52,994 bases of DNA. Origin: Oligoflexales bacterium. Lineage in GTDB: Bacteria > Bdellovibrionota_B > Oligoflexia > Oligoflexales > Bog-1112. Below the pieces are notes generated by a model. It searched no databases. It was given only the letters and a program-made list of their open reading frames with translations, and was not told the DNA's origin. Of this stretch, positions 25,401-31,835 are shown piece by piece. The DNA lies in assembly GCA_013215275.1 (NCBI GenBank), contig JABSRF010000004.1, positions 1 to 52,994 on the forward strand. Reading direction: 5' to 3'. Numbering within the stretch: the stretch's first letter is position 1; each line of letters starts with the position of its first letter. A program made the position numbers and the translations under genes.

Positions 25401-25502
25401 CTCTGCAAATTCACTCACCGTCAGAGTAGGGGGTGGAAGAAAGCTTTGGGTAGCAACCTTGGCTTTCATTCGCGTTTTGCTCTTAATCTTCTCCATCAAC
25501 AT
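22425..25502 (-). CDS. terminase large subunit (lambda gpA type) interrupted by an intein
   Basis: The TerL exteins total about 624 aa once the intein is removed: an N-terminal LTVSEFAEAYRILSVEDSPEPGKFKCWPFQREMLDSF, the ATPase P-loop SAQIGK-TT split by the intein, the Walker B region WLVIDELDRCE, and the C-terminal nuclease region (LLAGCDVQHDRVEV...). It packages DNA with TerS. I choose the ATG at 25502, with GGAG 9 bases upstream; the track start (25529) is a TTG. Without splicing the Walker A motif is broken, so packaging should depend on protein splicing. Confidence 0.93.
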   Translation of the reverse strand: MLMEKIKSKTRMKAKVATQSFLPPPTLTVSEFAEAYRILSVEDSPEPGKFKCWPFQREMLDSFNRQGNRMAVYMTSAQIGKALDINTLIATPDGWTTMGELKVGDKIFDEKGNACEVTYVSPVMLHRDCYRVTFSDDSSVVADADHLWQVGYAKWGRTDKKLTLTTEEMLPRFRSEKPGGKIRNHFSIPVAKPLELPEKELPIDPYVLGVWLGDGHNNSNKVTLNSEDLVIIDCIVNAGHRVRPIYMAEGYGGVTFSIDPGSPMRERKTCKRGHNLKEVGLNNRGYCKKCAVQSSQHYQRGYKQDDKIEFSLYEKLKENHFLKKFGGGKHIPQEYLRSSFKQRLSLLQGLMDTDGTCGKKGRCEFSTSDKELADGFFELITSLGFKAKYVVEHPFAVKNGVRTPGKPSYLFTFMAYRDDFEVFRAHRKLERQPFMAGRRVSEVKNRKIVNIEKVDSVPVRCIQVDSPSHLFLAGKSMIPTHNTTILFNMLMYMVCARTGGITFMLPSEVIARDYSKARFTPMLRDCKKLADLIPPGKTNGNTILYKQWPTGYLRFVGSGNADKLCSFPTPWLVIDELDRCEVVARNSAGVIEGNSLLLLFERMKRFAPRTFTLMTSTPSVKDTSQIYEYWLKSDQRLPYVACPHCEHEQFLDWENFFWDGKGDKHCTLSKQEMAKSFHFVCKGCAKKIWEEDFEEFPPKTRWVPQKADGEFPGFHINAFYTNSWQENFTKYLDAGQNQAKLMVWWNTTLGLPYNFEALQTPDWQGLQDKEKQYHRGTVPKQAMVLLAGCDVQHDRVEVTVAGVIKNQFFVIDHHVIPGNTHNADDQVWQDLDDLIHKSTWDKPDGTQLKIHKMSIDSRHNSNAVGRFARTRKKVVPVTGTGIWTDKVLPAKKFEIKVNGKIMRLGKHRYPLGVNLIKMDLYGRLNLKTDDGIPSEYISFPDGMSDEYYKQVCGEVCELTEDSEGRAKYKWIKKYPDVEGLDCLVYILGLHTILNMHKWSDEKWNAFEFGGDNIVEDAYPQQASFL
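24057..25259 (-). mobile_element. class 3 intein with LAGLIDADG endonuclease in TerL Walker A
   Basis: A 401-residue insert begins with Ala instead of Cys/Ser (GK-ALDINTLIATPDGW) and ends THN before extein Thr. It has the class 3 triplet: Trp67 in block B (ADADHLW), Cys380 in block F (PVRCIQVDSPSHLFLAG) and Thr at +1. LAGLIDADG helices are visible in LGVWLGDGH and LLQGLMDTDG, so homing is possible. Between them CKRGHNL...RGYCKKC looks like a small zinc-binding DNA-recognition module. Insertion is exactly inside the P-loop. Confidence 0.93.
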
Positions 25503-25974
25503 CTTCTTCAACTCCTGAGCCGATTTCAAGCAACACCTCTTTATGACAGGTTTCTAGCAGCTCAATAATAGCTTCAACTTTTTTCATTTTTGATAGTCTT
25601 GGCCCAAGCTTTACAGCAAGGTTTAACAGTTTTTCTTTAAATGCTAGGTATACCTTGGTTTGCTGGATCATCATTTCCTCAGCATCCAAAAGGTTGTCGG
25701 CTAGCTTCTCCTTCTCAATCCTGACTTTCTCGGTAAGCTCTCTGTAGTACCAAGCCTTCTCTTGAGTGAGGTTTAGGTCTGACTTTTCATCGTCGTTCGC
25801 CTTGATGTATATGTTCTTGATTACATCCAAGGTCTTGTAGAAGTTATTAGTACCCATTGTGTGGTGTACTTGAAGGTTTTCGATTCTTTTCTTAATTGTT
25901 CTAGGCTGCATTCCTGTGAACCTAGAAGCCTCTGAGAGGGTAGTAAATTCTGGAATCTTTTCTGCTTGTTTCAT
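25483..25974 (-). CDS. terminase small subunit-like protein
   Basis: A 163-aa protein with an N-terminal HTH (FTTLSEASRFTGMQPRTIKKRIENLQV), a helical middle and an acidic tail (GSGVEEDVDGED), like the Nu1/TerS recognition subunits. It precedes and overlaps terL. The N-terminal winged HTH would bind the packaging site and the C-terminus TerL. Confidence 0.82.
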   Translation of the reverse strand: MKQAEKIPEFTTLSEASRFTGMQPRTIKKRIENLQVHHTMGTNNFYKTLDVIKNIYIKANDDEKSDLNLTQEKAWYYRELTEKVRIEKEKLADNLLDAEEMMIQQTKVYLAFKEKLLNLAVKLGPRLSKMKKVEAIIELLETCHKEVLLEIGSGVEEDVDGED

Positions 25975-26218
25975 TGCTTTTCATTACCTTTCATCTTAAT
26001 ATTTTTCTTCATCTTTTCAACCTCTTACACCTTGTGCGGCAAGCCCCTATAGAGCCCTGGATTTTTGAATCACCGGCAGACGAGGCGCCAATTTCCGCCA
26101 AAGCCAGTAAGGACCCGTTATCATTGGCTATATCGCCGTTAACCAGCCGGCCAGTTAAAGACGAAATTTCGTTTAAAATAACATGGTATTAGGGAATTGC
26201 TATAAATAATGTAGCTTT

Positions 26219-26914
26219 TTACCATCGTCTTCCAAGCCCTTTTTGCTCCTTCATCGTGAGTGGTTCAGCGTTCAATTTTTGCAACCTTCTCTCGATAGAT
26301 TTGTAGAAACTTTTCCTTGCTTCATCCGTGGCCTTCTTCTCCATCTCTTCCTGTGTTTTATCTCTGCTTAAGAATGTATGAGCATCATCAATAGTCTGCC
26401 TGAACAGGCGCTTTTTACCTTTGAAATATCCATAAGAAAAAACTTGTGGATCACCTCTGTACTTGCCTGACCTGCCCTTGCCTAGCCTTGGCTCTGCAAT
26501 AAAACTCTTCTTATGGTGGTATGTACCTGCTAGTCTAACGTATAGCTTTCGTCTTAACCTCATTGCAACACCACCGATATGCTGTTGCCTCTTCTTTCCA
26601 AGAACATAGTGTATAAGGCTGGTCTTCTCACCTGATAAAGCCCGTAGCCTAGCATTCTTCAGGTTGCGAACGTCCTTAAGCCTAACCTTTTCGGGCTCCA
26701 CAAACTCTTCAATGTTTGGCATCGTTGTCTTACCAATGCCTCTTTTCTCTTTAAATTCTCTCTCTGCAATTTCATTAGCAACCTTAAGCGCTCTATTCAT
26801 TGCAAATCGGAAGGAATAATCTATGCCTTTTTCATCGAGTATTCTAAGGTAGGAATCAAACTGTCTGGAATCAAAACCTATTTCAATCACTGGTAAACTG
26901 TACCTCGCAATCAT
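26219..26914 (-). CDS. minor tail protein Z-like protein
   Basis: A 231-aa basic protein: MIARYSLPVIEIGFDSRQFDSYLRILDEKGIDYSFRFAMNRALKVANEIAEREFKEKRG resembles the N-terminus of prophage minor tail protein Z, with the NRAL...AN.IAEREFKE helix. Its position beside the terminase genes instead of the tail cluster is odd for that role. It has no good ribosome-binding site and overlaps the upstream membrane-peptide gene by 32 bp, so it is probably translationally coupled. Confidence 0.5.
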   Translation of the reverse strand: MIARYSLPVIEIGFDSRQFDSYLRILDEKGIDYSFRFAMNRALKVANEIAEREFKEKRGIGKTTMPNIEEFVEPEKVRLKDVRNLKNARLRALSGEKTSLIHYVLGKKRQQHIGGVAMRLRRKLYVRLAGTYHHKKSFIAEPRLGKGRSGKYRGDPQVFSYGYFKGKKRLFRQTIDDAHTFLSRDKTQEEMEKKATDEARKSFYKSIERRLQKLNAEPLTMKEQKGLGRRW

Positions 26915-27062
26915 TATCGTTGTGGTAAGTGATATGCTGATCTAACCTACGTTCTAAGCTTTTTATCTGGAGTCTTAGGTCACGGATCTCAAAATAAAGC
27001 ACGACCAGCAACACCGTTACCGATCCACCAAATAGCTTTTTTTCTAATCCGTTTGTCATCAT
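26883..27062 (-). CDS. 59-aa membrane peptide with coiled coil (too short for the ORF track)
   Basis: Translated by eye: MMTNGLEKKLFGGSVTVLLVVL, then YFEIRDLRLQIKSLERRLD and a short polar tail. It has one membrane segment followed by a short coiled coil. AGGAG lies just upstream of the tandem ATGs at 27062/27059. It is the first gene after late element copy C and overlaps the Z-like gene by 32 bp. A holin/spanin-like or XhlA-like role is possible but not shown. Confidence 0.6.
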   Translation of the reverse strand: MMTNGLEKKLFGGSVTVLLVVLYFEIRDLRLQIKSLERRLDQHITYHNDNDCEVQFTSD

Positions 27063-27127
27063 GCAACTCCTATCTCAATGCTGCGAGAAAGAGTTTACAA
27101 TATTAGGAAATGTCGGGAAAGGGGGTG

Positions 27128-27147
27128 TGTGCCAAACGTGCCAAAAA
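27128..27147 (-). promoter_or_regulatory. late control element copy C (core, inverted)
   Basis: An exact copy of the 20-bp core TTTTTGGCACGTTTGGCACA on the minus strand, next to a G-rich tract as in copies A and B but without the rest of the 60-bp block. It lies between mazF and the terminase transcription unit, which it probably controls. Confidence 0.55.
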
Positions 27148-27180
27148 TTTAGTTGAGGTGAATTTTTTGGTTATGGTTAG

Positions 27181-27510
27181 TTAGAATAATAGGGTTTTCA
27201 GCTTTTCTCTGACCTCTGCTAAGACTTCATCAGGAACACTGCCTGTTATTACTGCATTCCTAGCTGATATATCTAAGCATTTAATTTGGTCAGTTAATAC
27301 TACACCCGTAATTTTTCGGTTCCTTGGTAGTTCAACCTCAAATGGATACCCCTTTTTCTTCGAGGTAACGGGACACATTATTGCAAGTTTGGTTATCTTA
27401 GTATAAGAGGATGGAGAAAGAACTAATGCAGGTCGTCGGCCTGCTTGCTCGTGACCTGCCTGTGGATTAAAGTCAACATAGATCAAATCACCGGCATTTG
27501 GATATTGCAC
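27181..27510 (-). CDS. mazF: MazF/PemK-family endoribonuclease toxin
   Basis: A 109-aa MazF protein: PNAGDLIYVDFNPQAGHEQAGRRPALVLSPSSY, then LAIMCPVTSKKKGYPFEVELP and GVVLTDQIKCLDISARNA are the conserved motifs. MazF cleaves mRNA at short sequence motifs. It starts with a GTG overlapping the mazE stop by one base (TAGTG), the normal antitoxin-first order. It could serve plasmid addiction or abortive defence. Confidence 0.95.
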   Translation of the reverse strand: MQYPNAGDLIYVDFNPQAGHEQAGRRPALVLSPSSYTKITKLAIMCPVTSKKKGYPFEVELPRNRKITGVVLTDQIKCLDISARNAVITGSVPDEVLAEVREKLKTLLF

Positions 27511-27752
27511 TACCAGACCTCATTTCCTTGTGGGTTTTCTTCATTTAGCCACTCTTCATCATTGTGCATATTTTCTGGAGTTATCTTTGCTAATAGCTGT
27601 TCAAGCCCTTGCTTGGGTTTGATTACAATAGCCCCATCAATAACTTCCAAGGTTACTTCACTATTTTCTTTTAGGTTTACTTCTTCGAGTACATTCTTGG
27701 GAACACGTAGCCCTAAGCTATTGCCCCAAGTTTTGAGTGTTGCCGTTGTCAT
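27510..27752 (-). CDS. mazE: MazE-family antitoxin
   Basis: An 80-aa AbrB-fold protein: MTTATLKTWGNSLGLRVPKNVLEEVNLKENSEVTLEVIDGAIVIKPK, followed by an acidic C-terminal tail (EENPQGNEVW) that would wrap MazF. The ATG at 27752 has AGGAGG six bases upstream; the track start at 27791 adds a non-conserved leader. MazE binds its own promoter, and a palindrome overlaps that promoter. Confidence 0.95.
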   Translation of the reverse strand: MTTATLKTWGNSLGLRVPKNVLEEVNLKENSEVTLEVIDGAIVIKPKQGLEQLLAKITPENMHNDEEWLNEENPQGNEVW

Positions 27753-27765
27753 ATAATACCTCCTG

Positions 27766-27783
27766 ACTATGTTTATACATAGT
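27766..27783 (-). promoter_or_regulatory. mazEF operator/promoter
   Basis: ACTATGTTTATACATAGT is a perfect inverted repeat with 6-bp arms just upstream of the mazE ribosome-binding site. TATACT-type -10 sequence overlaps it on the minus strand, which suits MazE/MazEF autoregulation. Confidence 0.5.
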
Positions 27784-27817
27784 ATATACATACTAACGGC
27801 ATTTCAAGCGGTTTACT

Positions 27818-28045
27818 TTAGTTTTGATGTATCATGTTGTTAATACATATTTTTATTTTCACCCGACTACTCCTCCTAGGGCTTCTCTTCTGATTGATCC
27901 ACCGACTGAAGGTGGATTCTGACATCCCCGCATTTCTCTTGAGTTCGGACAGGTCAAGCTTGAAGGTTCTGGCAAGGCGCTCTAGGCCCTCAACTAAATT
28001 TGGTCCAGTTGCTTTGTCGATGAATGTTAAGTCTAATGTTTGCAT
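27818..28045 (-). CDS. small helix-turn-helix protein
   Basis: A 75-aa protein. Residues about 28-58 (FKLDLSELKRNAGMSESTFSRWINQKRSP) have an HTH pattern and the C-terminus is basic. CAGGAGG lies before the ATG. It is probably a DNA-binding regulator of the neighbouring early genes or of mazEF. Confidence 0.6.
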   Translation of the reverse strand: MQTLDLTFIDKATGPNLVEGLERLARTFKLDLSELKRNAGMSESTFSRWINQKRSPRRSSRVKIKICINNMIHQN

Positions 28046-28065
28046 ACTCTTCCTCCTGAAATTAT

Positions 28066-28296
28066 TTAAGCGGGCTCAAACCAAGCGCCCCATCTATCCT
28101 CACCTTTAAACCGGCAGCGAAAAGCTTTACATCTTTTGCAGGTCTCTCTTTCAACCCAATGAGAACCAGTTGAATCTACTTCTAAATGTTTGCAGGTTAC
28201 GTAGTTGCAATCTTTACAGCGATAGTATTCTCTATAGTGGGTCACATTTTCTGAGCTACAACCAAAGTTTTGGCATTCTATGGGTTGATTTTTCAT
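28066..28296 (-). CDS. small cysteine-rich zinc-finger protein
   Basis: A 76-aa protein with several cysteine pairs (CQNFGC, CKDC, CKRCKAFRC) and a histidine, consistent with one or two zinc sites. No family name is assigned. It is in the early operon between HTH genes. Confidence 0.6.
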   Translation of the reverse strand: MKNQPIECQNFGCSSENVTHYREYYRCKDCNYVTCKHLEVDSTGSHWVERETCKRCKAFRCRFKGEDRWGAWFEPA

Positions 28297-28304
28297 TTTC
28301 TTTC

Positions 28305-28829
28305 CTAGCTATATTTAAGCGGACAATAGCTCCAATGCCATGGCTTAAACTCATGAGAATACGGTGCCTCGCGAAAAAATGTTTCTCTTTCACCAATCAC
28401 AAACAGCCTGCAATACTTACCTTCGAGAACTTTAGTGATTATTGCAGGATATATTTCTGTTGAGTTATCTTCTTTATTCCTGGTTTGATACAGAACCATT
28501 TGGCCAATTACCGCTTTCACTTTTTTTTCTTCCTCACCCTTATCTAAACAACTCTTAGAGCAAAAGAATAGGCTGTCCATAAACTTGTTTTTGCTTGGAA
28601 TGATAAAGGCTTGGTCAGAATTCCGGGCTATCCTTCCCATGCAATGATCGCAACGTATTGCTCTTTTTATGCTTTCTCGTGCCGCATCAAAAAACCGGCC
28701 TCTATTTAGTTCAAAATAATCATCAAACCTGATTGGCTTGTCTCGTAGGGCATAAGCTCTTGTTGGTCCCATGCTTGTTCCATCAGTCATAATTACTGAT
28801 ACCTTTTGTTGATCTTCTTTACCCAACAA
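28305..28829 (-). CDS. hypothetical protein with zinc-binding centre
   Basis: A 174-aa protein. CDHCMGRIARNSDQAFIIPSKNKFMDSLFFCSKSC looks like a treble-clef or FCS-like zinc site; the C-terminal half (VIGQMVLYQTRNKEDNSTEIYPAIITKVLEGKYCRLFVIGER) looks like a small beta-barrel. The start overlaps the upstream gene by 11 bp. The function is unknown. Confidence 0.6.
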   Translation of the reverse strand: MLGKEDQQKVSVIMTDGTSMGPTRAYALRDKPIRFDDYFELNRGRFFDAARESIKRAIRCDHCMGRIARNSDQAFIIPSKNKFMDSLFFCSKSCLDKGEEEKKVKAVIGQMVLYQTRNKEDNSTEIYPAIITKVLEGKYCRLFVIGERETFFREAPYSHEFKPWHWSYCPLKYS

Positions 28830-29049
28830 CGCTAACTCCCCAACTTCTGGTTACTTCCACTTGGCGGGTCAGTAACTCAACACCATCTTCTGATATCGTT
28901 ACTTCATACTTGCCTTCTAATTCGCTTTGCATATCAACATTTTCAATCATGATAGCCTCATCAACTGCCTCATCTGGGCTTTCGGCGTCGATGTCTCCTA
29001 CGTACTCTGAACCTCTTTCATTTCTTATTTGATATTCGTATCTATACAT
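28819..29049 (-). CDS. hypothetical small protein
   Basis: A 76-aa acidic protein (MYRYEYQIRNERGSEYVGDIDAESPDEAVDEAI...), probably an alpha/beta fold. It has no recognised motif. It shares its start with the stop of the XRE-like gene upstream (1-bp overlap). Confidence 0.6.
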   Translation of the reverse strand: MYRYEYQIRNERGSEYVGDIDAESPDEAVDEAIMIENVDMQSELEGKYEVTISEDGVELLTRQVEVTRSWGVSVVG

Positions 29050-29501
29050 TATTTATTTATCCTCAAAACATTTGCGACTAGTTCACCCCTGAAGGACTGA
29101 ACAATCTCCGACAATTCAGACTGAATAAAGCTAAGCTGCTGCGTCCACGAAAGTCTTGTTTCTTTATCCATTGAGCACCAATCAGCATAGGCGTTGCCAA
29201 TCACAAAACTGAGAATCTTGGTAACACTGATTGGATTTTTTGTTTTAACTGCAGCTATTAACGCCAAATCATACTCTTGCTTCTCAAGTTCATCTTCTAT
29301 TACAAGATCTTTCCTGAGTTTTTCAGCGAATTTATATGAACAATAAGGTTCCACAACTCCCATTTCCATCTTTGTATGATAATAGGGGTCATAGCCAAAT
29401 TTTTCACAGAATTCTTTGCGTGAATAACCAAGCTTCAGCCGTTTTTCTTTAACATACCTTCCAAACACATCGGGAAAGCCTCTGTTTTCTGTACTCTTCA
29501 T
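29049..29501 (-). CDS. XRE-like helix-turn-helix protein
   Basis: A 150-aa protein starting MKSTENRGFPDVFGRYVKEKRLKLGYSRKEFCEKFGYDPYYHTKMEMGVVEP, an XRE/Cro-type HTH in which the recognition helix is followed by MEMG instead of the common LERG. The C-terminal 80 residues are helical. AGGAG precedes the ATG at 29501. It is a regulator candidate in the early operon. Confidence 0.7.
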   Translation of the reverse strand: MKSTENRGFPDVFGRYVKEKRLKLGYSRKEFCEKFGYDPYYHTKMEMGVVEPYCSYKFAEKLRKDLVIEDELEKQEYDLALIAAVKTKNPISVTKILSFVIGNAYADWCSMDKETRLSWTQQLSFIQSELSEIVQSFRGELVANVLRINK

Positions 29502-29512
29502 AAATCCTCTCC

Positions 29513-29620
29513 TTAACCAACGCACCTAGCGATCATCATCAGCACCATTCCGATGAGTATTCCAAGGCAAAAGAAAGCAATGATTGTTTGTTTAATAAAT
29601 TCCCATAGGCTGTTACCCAT
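29513..29620 (-). CDS. 35-aa membrane peptide
   Basis: Translated by eye: MGNSLWEFIKQTIIAFFCLG then ILIGMVLMMIARCVG, a single membrane segment. GGGAGG lies just upstream of the ATG, and the gene overlaps the resolvase stop by 8 bp, so translation is likely. Too short for the track. The role is unknown. Confidence 0.5.
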   Translation of the reverse strand: MGNSLWEFIKQTIIAFFCLGILIGMVLMMIARCVG

Positions 29621-30047
29621 ATAACCTCCCGTACTCTGCAATTAAACAGGCATCAACAATTCCATCGTTTGGTTTCTTGCAACCAACTGGAACAAATGTT
29701 TCCGTAGGCCAAAGCTGTTTAGCCTTGTTTAATGCAGCCTTTTTACTCTCACCTTTGTTGAATTTGCCAATTATCTTAGCCTGCCATCGTCTTGGATTAA
29801 TAAGAACGTGGGGTATTTTATGGGCAGCAAGTAGACCAAGGATTTCACCGAAGTGAACCCCATAGTTGAACATTGACTGGATGCTTTGCCCTGGCCTCGA
29901 TTGACATTTCTCTATAAAGCATTTCTTGATACTCGAAAGGTCTGGAAAGTCATGTATAGCAACCATTCTGGCGTAGCTGATAAGCTCTCCTGATTCGCTT
30001 AAGACTGCCAATCCTCCCTTCGATCCTGGGTCAATCCCTAGTATCAT
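29613..30047 (-). CDS. RuvC-like Holliday junction resolvase
   Basis: A 144-aa RNase H-fold protein of phage RuvC type: MILGIDPGSKGGLAVL with D6, YGVHFGEILGLLAAHKIPHVLINPRRWQAKIIGK and the C-terminal acidic pair in NDGIVDACLIAEYG. It would resolve branched replication or recombination intermediates before packaging. It overlaps the upstream gene by 4 bp. Confidence 0.85.
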   Translation of the reverse strand: MILGIDPGSKGGLAVLSESGELISYARMVAIHDFPDLSSIKKCFIEKCQSRPGQSIQSMFNYGVHFGEILGLLAAHKIPHVLINPRRWQAKIIGKFNKGESKKAALNKAKQLWPTETFVPVGCKKPNDGIVDACLIAEYGRLYG

Positions 30048-30733
30048 TCCCTTTCCCTCTCAATCTGCTTAACCAAGCTGTTATATTCATCTTCGTCTTC
30101 TGGATTAATGAGGGTGTTAACGTCATCACTGAATCGTGAAAGTTGGTCCATTCTCTTATTCAAGACTTCCCGATTGCAGTTAAGCCTATCTAGTGCCGAT
30201 AACATGGAATCAATATTTCCTTTGGTGATTCTTGCTAGTTTTTGCAGGTAATATTCTTGATAAACCTCATCATCCTTTTTGGGCTGCTTGATAAGCTCTC
30301 TTTTGACTTTGTAGGTTGTATCGTGAAATAGACTGCTTTTTTCTGCTACGATTTCCTTAAAGACAATATTATTTCGCCTGGTGATCTTTGGTTGGGTGAG
30401 GATATCAATTTTTTGTTTAGCCTCGCCTAGATCCTCTTGGGCCTTCTTCAAAGTAGATTCAGTTTTTTGAAGCACTTCTAAGGAGACTTTCAAGCTATCT
30501 TTGCATTTGATAAGAAAGTCTCGGTAAAGCCACGCTGCCCAATTGTTGTAGGCGCTAACCACGTGGTTTGCCGCAGCAATACTCATTAGGTAACTCTCGA
30601 CTTCTTTATTATCCCGCGAGGTTATGACAAATGTCATTACCTTATGATTTAAGGTGGTTAGATAGTCATTTGAACCTGATCTTTCAAACTTCCTTCTTAA
30701 TTCAGCATGGCGAACCCCAAGGCAATGAGCCAT
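30044..30733 (-). CDS. regulatory protein with HTH and helical domain, Rha-like; N-terminus extends upstream
   Basis: The track gives 229 aa from an internal ATG, but the frame is open up to 30952, and the added residues (SELKQRIEEVEARFIQPKPYKELGGELGVTLYD) complete an HTH with DMAHCLGVRHAELRRKFERSG. No ATG, GTG or TTG is found upstream; AGAAGGA precedes an ATC near 30934, so a non-standard start or a local indel is likely. Next comes MTFVITSRDNKEVESYLMSIAAANHVVSAYNNWAAWL, weakly Rha/antirepressor-like, then a coiled coil. Confidence 0.6.
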   Translation of the reverse strand: MAHCLGVRHAELRRKFERSGSNDYLTTLNHKVMTFVITSRDNKEVESYLMSIAAANHVVSAYNNWAAWLYRDFLIKCKDSLKVSLEVLQKTESTLKKAQEDLGEAKQKIDILTQPKITRRNNIVFKEIVAEKSSLFHDTTYKVKRELIKQPKKDDEVYQEYYLQKLARITKGNIDSMLSALDRLNCNREVLNKRMDQLSRFSDDVNTLINPEDEDEYNSLVKQIERERE

Positions 30734-30936
30734 ATCATAAAGAGTTACACCCAGTTCTCCACCAAGCTCTTTATAGGGTTTAGGCTGAATAAACCTAGCC
30801 TCAACTTCTTCAATTCTTTGCTTGAGTTCTGAAGCTGAAATTTTAGGAGCCTTTTTCTTCTGCCTCTTTTTAATGGGGACAACGGGGGTAATAGCTTGAG
30901 TGTGGTTGTAATGACTTGGATCAAATGTTTGGATTT

Positions 30937-31071
30937 TTATTTCCTTCTGTTTTTAAAACGGTTCTTAGATTTATTTTTTTTGACTGCCTGCAACTTGTCA
31001 TCGATAGCTCGTAGGCGGCTCCAAAATTGAGTTGTTGTTTCTGCGTTTTCTATATGAATGAGTTCACCCAT
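30937..31071 (-). CDS. 44-aa basic small protein
   Basis: MGELIHIENAETTTQFWSRL then RAIDDKLQAVKKNKSKNRFK and NRRK. AAGGAGG lies about 9 bases before the ATG at 31071. The track start (31161) adds residues from within the upstream gene. The C-terminus is strongly basic. It overlaps the beginning of the next open frame. Confidence 0.5.
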   Translation of the reverse strand: MGELIHIENAETTTQFWSRLRAIDDKLQAVKKNKSKNRFKNRRK

Positions 31072-31231
31072 TGTCGTTATCCTCCTTGCACATGGCCACT
31101 TTAGATCCAAAACCGGAAGGGTAATAAAAGGTGTCTGGTATGTGCTCATGCAACTTGGCATTGCACACGGCTTGTAAAAACATTAATCCGATTGCCGATA
31201 ATACGAGCAATATTCCTATAATAATCATCAT
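31064..31231 (-). CDS. small exported or single-pass membrane protein
   Basis: A 55-aa protein: MMIIIGILLVLSAIGLMFLQAV forms one hydrophobic segment or signal anchor, followed by a polar domain with two cysteines. I use the tandem ATGs at 31231, after AAGGA; the track start at 31246 lies in the ERF gene end. Function unknown. Confidence 0.5.
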   Translation of the reverse strand: MMIIIGILLVLSAIGLMFLQAVCNAKLHEHIPDTFYYPSGFGSKVAMCKEDNDNG

Positions 31232-31232
31232 T

Positions 31233-31835
31233 CTATCCTTCCACATCCCGGGCCTCTATTTTCTTCTGGGCTTCGACTTGAGCTTTTACTTGGGCATTGA
31301 TCGAGCCAATCTTGTGCTGATCTGAGACAGTTTGCTTGGTTGCCTGTAGGTCTGAGCGAGAAAGGCGCGGAACCATTAAAAGACCTTGGATAAAGGATTT
31401 CAGGGTTCTGGTCTTTGCTCCTTCGAGTGCATCTGCTTCAGAATTTGATTGGTCAGCAACCCCATTTGCTTCATGGATTGAGCCGATTGCTTCACCTGAT
31501 TCGATATGGACTACAACGAAGGAGCTCCGAGCTTTGCAAGCTTTCACGCTCTTCTTGCTTGGTGTGCCTCGATATTCTGCGTGGAGGGTTTCAAATTCTT
31601 TGTCTGTAGCTTCAGACTTGAGCCACAAGACCTTAAGCCCCTGCTCCATGAAAGGCTTTTGAACTGAGGCAAGAACTTTATCGCTTGAAGTGTATTCCTT
31701 GCCTTTATCCCTTTGGTCATCCTTGAATAGCAGTGGGTTGCTTGAGGTGACATTTGCAAGTGCGTTCATAAGGTTTTTCTTCTTTCCAATTTCCTCAGCC
31801 ATTTTCATTAAGTTAAAAAATTCTAGGTTTTCCAT
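31233..31835 (-). CDS. ERF-family single-strand annealing recombinase
   Basis: A 200-aa protein resembling the ERF superfamily: LMNALANVTSSNPLLFKDD, YTSSDKVLASVQKPFMEQGLKVLWLKSEATD, FVVVHIESGEAIGSIHEANGVADQSNSEADALEGAKTRTLKSFIQGLLMVPRLS. ERF proteins anneal complementary single strands during phage recombination and genome circularisation. It starts at the stop of the exonuclease gene, so the two form a RecE/RecT-like functional pair. Confidence 0.75.
   Translation of the reverse strand: MENLEFFNLMKMAEEIGKKKNLMNALANVTSSNPLLFKDDQRDKGKEYTSSDKVLASVQKPFMEQGLKVLWLKSEATDKEFETLHAEYRGTPSKKSVKACKARSSFVVVHIESGEAIGSIHEANGVADQSNSEADALEGAKTRTLKSFIQGLLMVPRLSRSDLQATKQTVSDQHKIGSINAQVKAQVEAQKKIEARDVEG

Noticed and set aside
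30937-30960. Programmed -1 frameshift joining the 44-aa ORF to the Rha-like frame
   Set aside because: The only nearby heptamer is T AAA AAC, and slipping there would place a tRNA on a stop codon. It is not a functional slippery sequence.
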